From the NCBI RefSeq assembly GCF_900046475.1, contig NZ_FCOU01000003.1:407713-471712 (forward strand): 64,000 nt of DNA, read 5' to 3'. A model generated the notes under the pieces. It saw nothing but the letters and a program-made list of their open reading frames with translations, was not told where the DNA came from and did not search any database. The DNA is from Collinsella ihumii (GTDB lineage Bacteria > Actinomycetota > Coriobacteriia > Coriobacteriales > Coriobacteriaceae). The translations under genes and the position numbers were made by a program. Positions 61,980-64,000 of the stretch are shown here, one piece after another; the stretch's first letter is position 1, and every line of letters starts with the position of its first letter.

Positions 61980-63790
61980 CGAGCCGCCCCCTTGATGAGC
62001 AGCGCGATGTCGTCGGCCAATCCGTCGACGTCGTAGAGCCGGCTGGTCGCGAGTGGCACGCCGCGGGCGGCCAGCGCGCATGCCATGCGCTGGGCCGCGG
62101 GCACGCCGAGTCCGACCCCGCGCAACCTGTCCGCCTGCGTGAACACGTCGCGCGGGGTGCCGGACATGAAGACCGAGCCCTCGTTCAGCACGATGACCCT
62201 ATCGCAGTACGCCGCGAGGTCGTCCATGCTGTGCGACGACATGACCACCGTGAGCCCCTGCTCATGAAGCCCGGCTATGAGCTGCAAGAACTCGTGGCGA
62301 GCCGCCGGGTCGAGACCGGCCGCCGGCTCATCGAGAACCAGCACCTCGGGCTCCATCGCAAGAACGCCGGCGAACGCGCAGCGCCGCTGCTGGCCGCCAG
62401 ACAGCTCGAAGGGGCTTTTGCCGGCCAGCTCGTCGAACGACAGGCCGACCTGCTCAAGCGAGCGGCGCACCCGCACATCGACCTCATCGGCGGAAAACCC
62501 GAGGTTGCGCGGACCGAACGCCACGTCGTCGTAGACCGTCGTCGCGAACAGCTGGTGCTCGGGATATTGGAACACGAGCCCGACCTTCGTCTTGATGCGC
62601 GCCGATGCGCGCCTGTCGGCAAGATTCTCGCCGTAGGCGACGACGCGCCCCATCGTCGGGTGCACCAGGCCGTTCATGTGCTGGATGAGCGTCGACTTGC
62701 CCGAGCCCGTGTGCCCGGCAAGCCCGACGAACTCGCCGCGCCGAATCGTCACGTCGACGTTGTGGAGCGCCCAGACCGCGTCGGGGTCGTTGCCCCAGAC
62801 GGCCTGCTTCTTCGCGCGCGGGCGGCGGCGCTTGGCCGCGCGCTCGCGCACGCTCGCCTCGTAGCTGTAGCTCACGTGCTCAAAGGAAAGGCACGCCTCG
62901 GCCCGGTCTTGCGAGACGGCGTCCGCATCCGAGGCGGAAGCCGCATCCGAGGCATCGCCGGACCCGCAGGACACGCCGTCCAGCATGCCGGCGATCTCGG
63001 CGATCATGGCCTCCTCGTCCACGTGAGGCGTGACGTCCACGCCCCGGCTGCGCAGCGCCAGCCCCAGCCGGCACGATGGCGGCACCTCGAGGTCGAGCCG
63101 TTCGAGCACCTCGGCGCGCGCCAGGACATCGGCCGGGGCGCCCTCGAGCGCGATGCGCCCCCGATCGAGCACAACCACGCGATCGGCCAGCGCCGCCTCC
63201 TCCATGAAGTGCGTGACCATGACGATCGTCATGCCCTGCGCGTGCAGCTCGCGGCATACGCGCATGAGCCCCGCGCGGCCGCGCGGGTCGAGCATCGCCG
63301 ACGCCTCGTCAAGCACGAGCACCTTCGGATGCATGGCGAGCACGCCCGCGATCGCCACGCGCTGCTTCTGGCCGCCCGACAGCGCGTGCGTCTCATGCCG
63401 CTCGAAGCTCATGAGGCCCACTTCGCGCAGGGCGTCACGCACGCGCTCGGATATCTGAGCGGGCTCGATGCCGAGGTTCTCCGGCCCGAACGCCACGTCG
63501 TCTTCCACCAGCGTGGCGACCAGCTGATCATCGGGATTCTGGAACACGATGCCCACGGCCGAACGGATGTCGTATACGTACTCGGGATCCGCCGTGTCGA
63601 GCCCCATCACCGTCACGCGCCCCTCGTCGGGGACGAGCAGCGCGTTCAGGTGCTTGGCGAGCGTCGACTTGCCCGAGCCGTTGCCGCCCAGAATGCAGAC
63701 GAACTCGCCGTCTTCGATGGAAAGCGACACGCCGTCGAGCGCGCGCGTCCGTCCGTCATAGGAGTAGCAGACGTTGTCGCAGCAGATCAT
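61976..63790 (-). CDS. Fused ECF transporter ATPases EcfA1-EcfA2
   Basis: The 604-residue protein contains two full ABC ATPase domains. The first has Walker A GGNGSGKST, signature LSGGQKQRVAIAG and Walker B VLVLDEASAMLDP; the second, after an acidic/Ala linker near 295-320, has GHTGSGKST, LSGGQQRRCAFAG and VLVLDEPAAGLDP. In many bacteria EcfA and EcfA' are separate proteins of about 280 residues. The ATG at 63790 follows AAGGGG and overlaps the S-component stop. Confidence 0.93.
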   Translation of the reverse strand: MICCDNVCYSYDGRTRALDGVSLSIEDGEFVCILGGNGSGKSTLAKHLNALLVPDEGRVTVMGLDTADPEYVYDIRSAVGIVFQNPDDQLVATLVEDDVAFGPENLGIEPAQISERVRDALREVGLMSFERHETHALSGGQKQRVAIAGVLAMHPKVLVLDEASAMLDPRGRAGLMRVCRELHAQGMTIVMVTHFMEEAALADRVVVLDRGRIALEGAPADVLARAEVLERLDLEVPPSCRLGLALRSRGVDVTPHVDEEAMIAEIAGMLDGVSCGSGDASDAASASDADAVSQDRAEACLSFEHVSYSYEASVRERAAKRRRPRAKKQAVWGNDPDAVWALHNVDVTIRRGEFVGLAGHTGSGKSTLIQHMNGLVHPTMGRVVAYGENLADRRASARIKTKVGLVFQYPEHQLFATTVYDDVAFGPRNLGFSADEVDVRVRRSLEQVGLSFDELAGKSPFELSGGQQRRCAFAGVLAMEPEVLVLDEPAAGLDPAARHEFLQLIAGLHEQGLTVVMSSHSMDDLAAYCDRVIVLNEGSVFMSGTPRDVFTQADRLRGVGLGVPAAQRMACALAARGVPLATSRLYDVDGLADDIALLIKGAAR

Positions 63791-64000
63791 GCGCGCCCCT
63801 TGACCTGGTCCTTCTTGGGCGTGATGAGATTCGAGACCGCCTTGTAGACCGCAAGGGTGAGCACCGAGTTCAGCAGCGTCTTGATGAGGTTGAACGGAAT
63901 GACCGCCGGGACGAGCAGCGGCATGATCACGTCGGCGGAACCGTACCAGAACCACACGCCGATGGTGAGATTCGACACCACCGATCCCGCCGTCGCCAGC
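63787..64000 (-). CDS. ECF transporter substrate-binding (S) component, C-terminal part
   Basis: Seventy-one codons to the window edge read ATAGSVVSNLTIGVWFWYGSADVIMPLLVPAVIPFNLIKTLLNSVLTLAVYKAVSNLITPKKDQVKGRA, the last membrane helices of an S component. The PFNLIKTLLN segment resembles riboflavin (RibU-type) S components, but the substrate cannot be settled from this fragment. It is the first visible gene of the S-A-T operon. Confidence 0.8.
   Translation of the reverse strand, partial: LATAGSVVSNLTIGVWFWYGSADVIMPLLVPAVIPFNLIKTLLNSVLTLAVYKAVSNLITPKKDQVKGRA

Overview
The window is high-GC, gene-dense DNA with strong Shine-Dalgarno sites, frequent ATGA stop/start overlaps and low codon ambiguity. 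The gene set (ClpC, Veg-IspE, an argC-J-B-D operon, fused ECF ATPases, PTS beta-glucoside uptake, glycyl-radical fermentation, tartrate dehydratase) points to an anaerobic, probably gut-associated, actinobacterium of the class Coriobacteriia (Collinsella/Olsenella-like). That assignment is inferred from gene content and base composition only; no rRNA is present. All product calls come from reading the translations, not from database searches.

Layout. 1-11.4 kb: the 5' part of clpC, a nucleoside hydrolase-ribokinase salvage pair, a 1474-residue protein related to 2-hydroxyacyl-CoA dehydratase activators, small membrane and AIM24-type genes, and an MFS exporter. 12.0-32.5 kb: a catabolic island built around a glycyl radical enzyme (GRE). 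32.7-38.0 kb: RpiR regulator, PTS EIIBC, GH1 phospho-beta-glucosidase and an EamA transporter. 38.1-42.7 kb: a tartrate module (CitMHS-type carrier, ttdB, ttdA, AraC regulator). 43.2-44.7 kb: a CAP/SLH surface protein between two direct repeats. 45.2-53.7 kb: housekeeping genes (lysS, greA, tatA, tRNA-Pro, ispE, veg, dtd, rdgB, rph, murI, a HAD phosphatase). 53.8-54.9 kb: tRNA-Val with tandem repeats and several palindromes. 54.9-59.7 kb: arginine biosynthesis. 60.3-64.0 kb: two PPOX-fold proteins and an ECF vitamin transporter.

The most interesting part is the 12.0-32.5 kb island. The GRE is split: a 757-residue catalytic subunit carries the thiyl Cys (GCVEP) but stops before the glycyl radical domain, and that domain (LLVRVAGYS) is encoded by the next gene as a separate 98-residue protein with its own ribosome binding site. 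Around it lie the radical SAM activase, an Fe-S reductase-like protein, an iron alcohol dehydrogenase, and a long operon encoding a CoA-acylating aldehyde dehydrogenase, phosphotransbutyrylase, butyrate kinase, a sodium:solute symporter, a TPR protein, a nitroreductase, a dienoyl-CoA/enoate-reductase-like flavoenzyme and a DUF3237 protein. The logic is: import a substrate, convert it radically (probably to an aldehyde), oxidise the aldehyde to an acyl-CoA, then to an acyl phosphate and an acid with ATP gain, while the alcohol dehydrogenase balances NADH. No microcompartment shell genes are present. A 13-bp palindrome (AATGTTCTACATT) recurs upstream of the island's transcription units and of both GntR/FadR regulators, and probably defines one regulon.

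The window is also rich in non-coding palindromic elements: a 41-bp perfect inverted repeat, a pair of about 210-bp MITE-like elements 50 kb apart, a 283-bp direct repeat flanking the surface-protein gene, and tandem duplications of the tRNA-Val 3' end.
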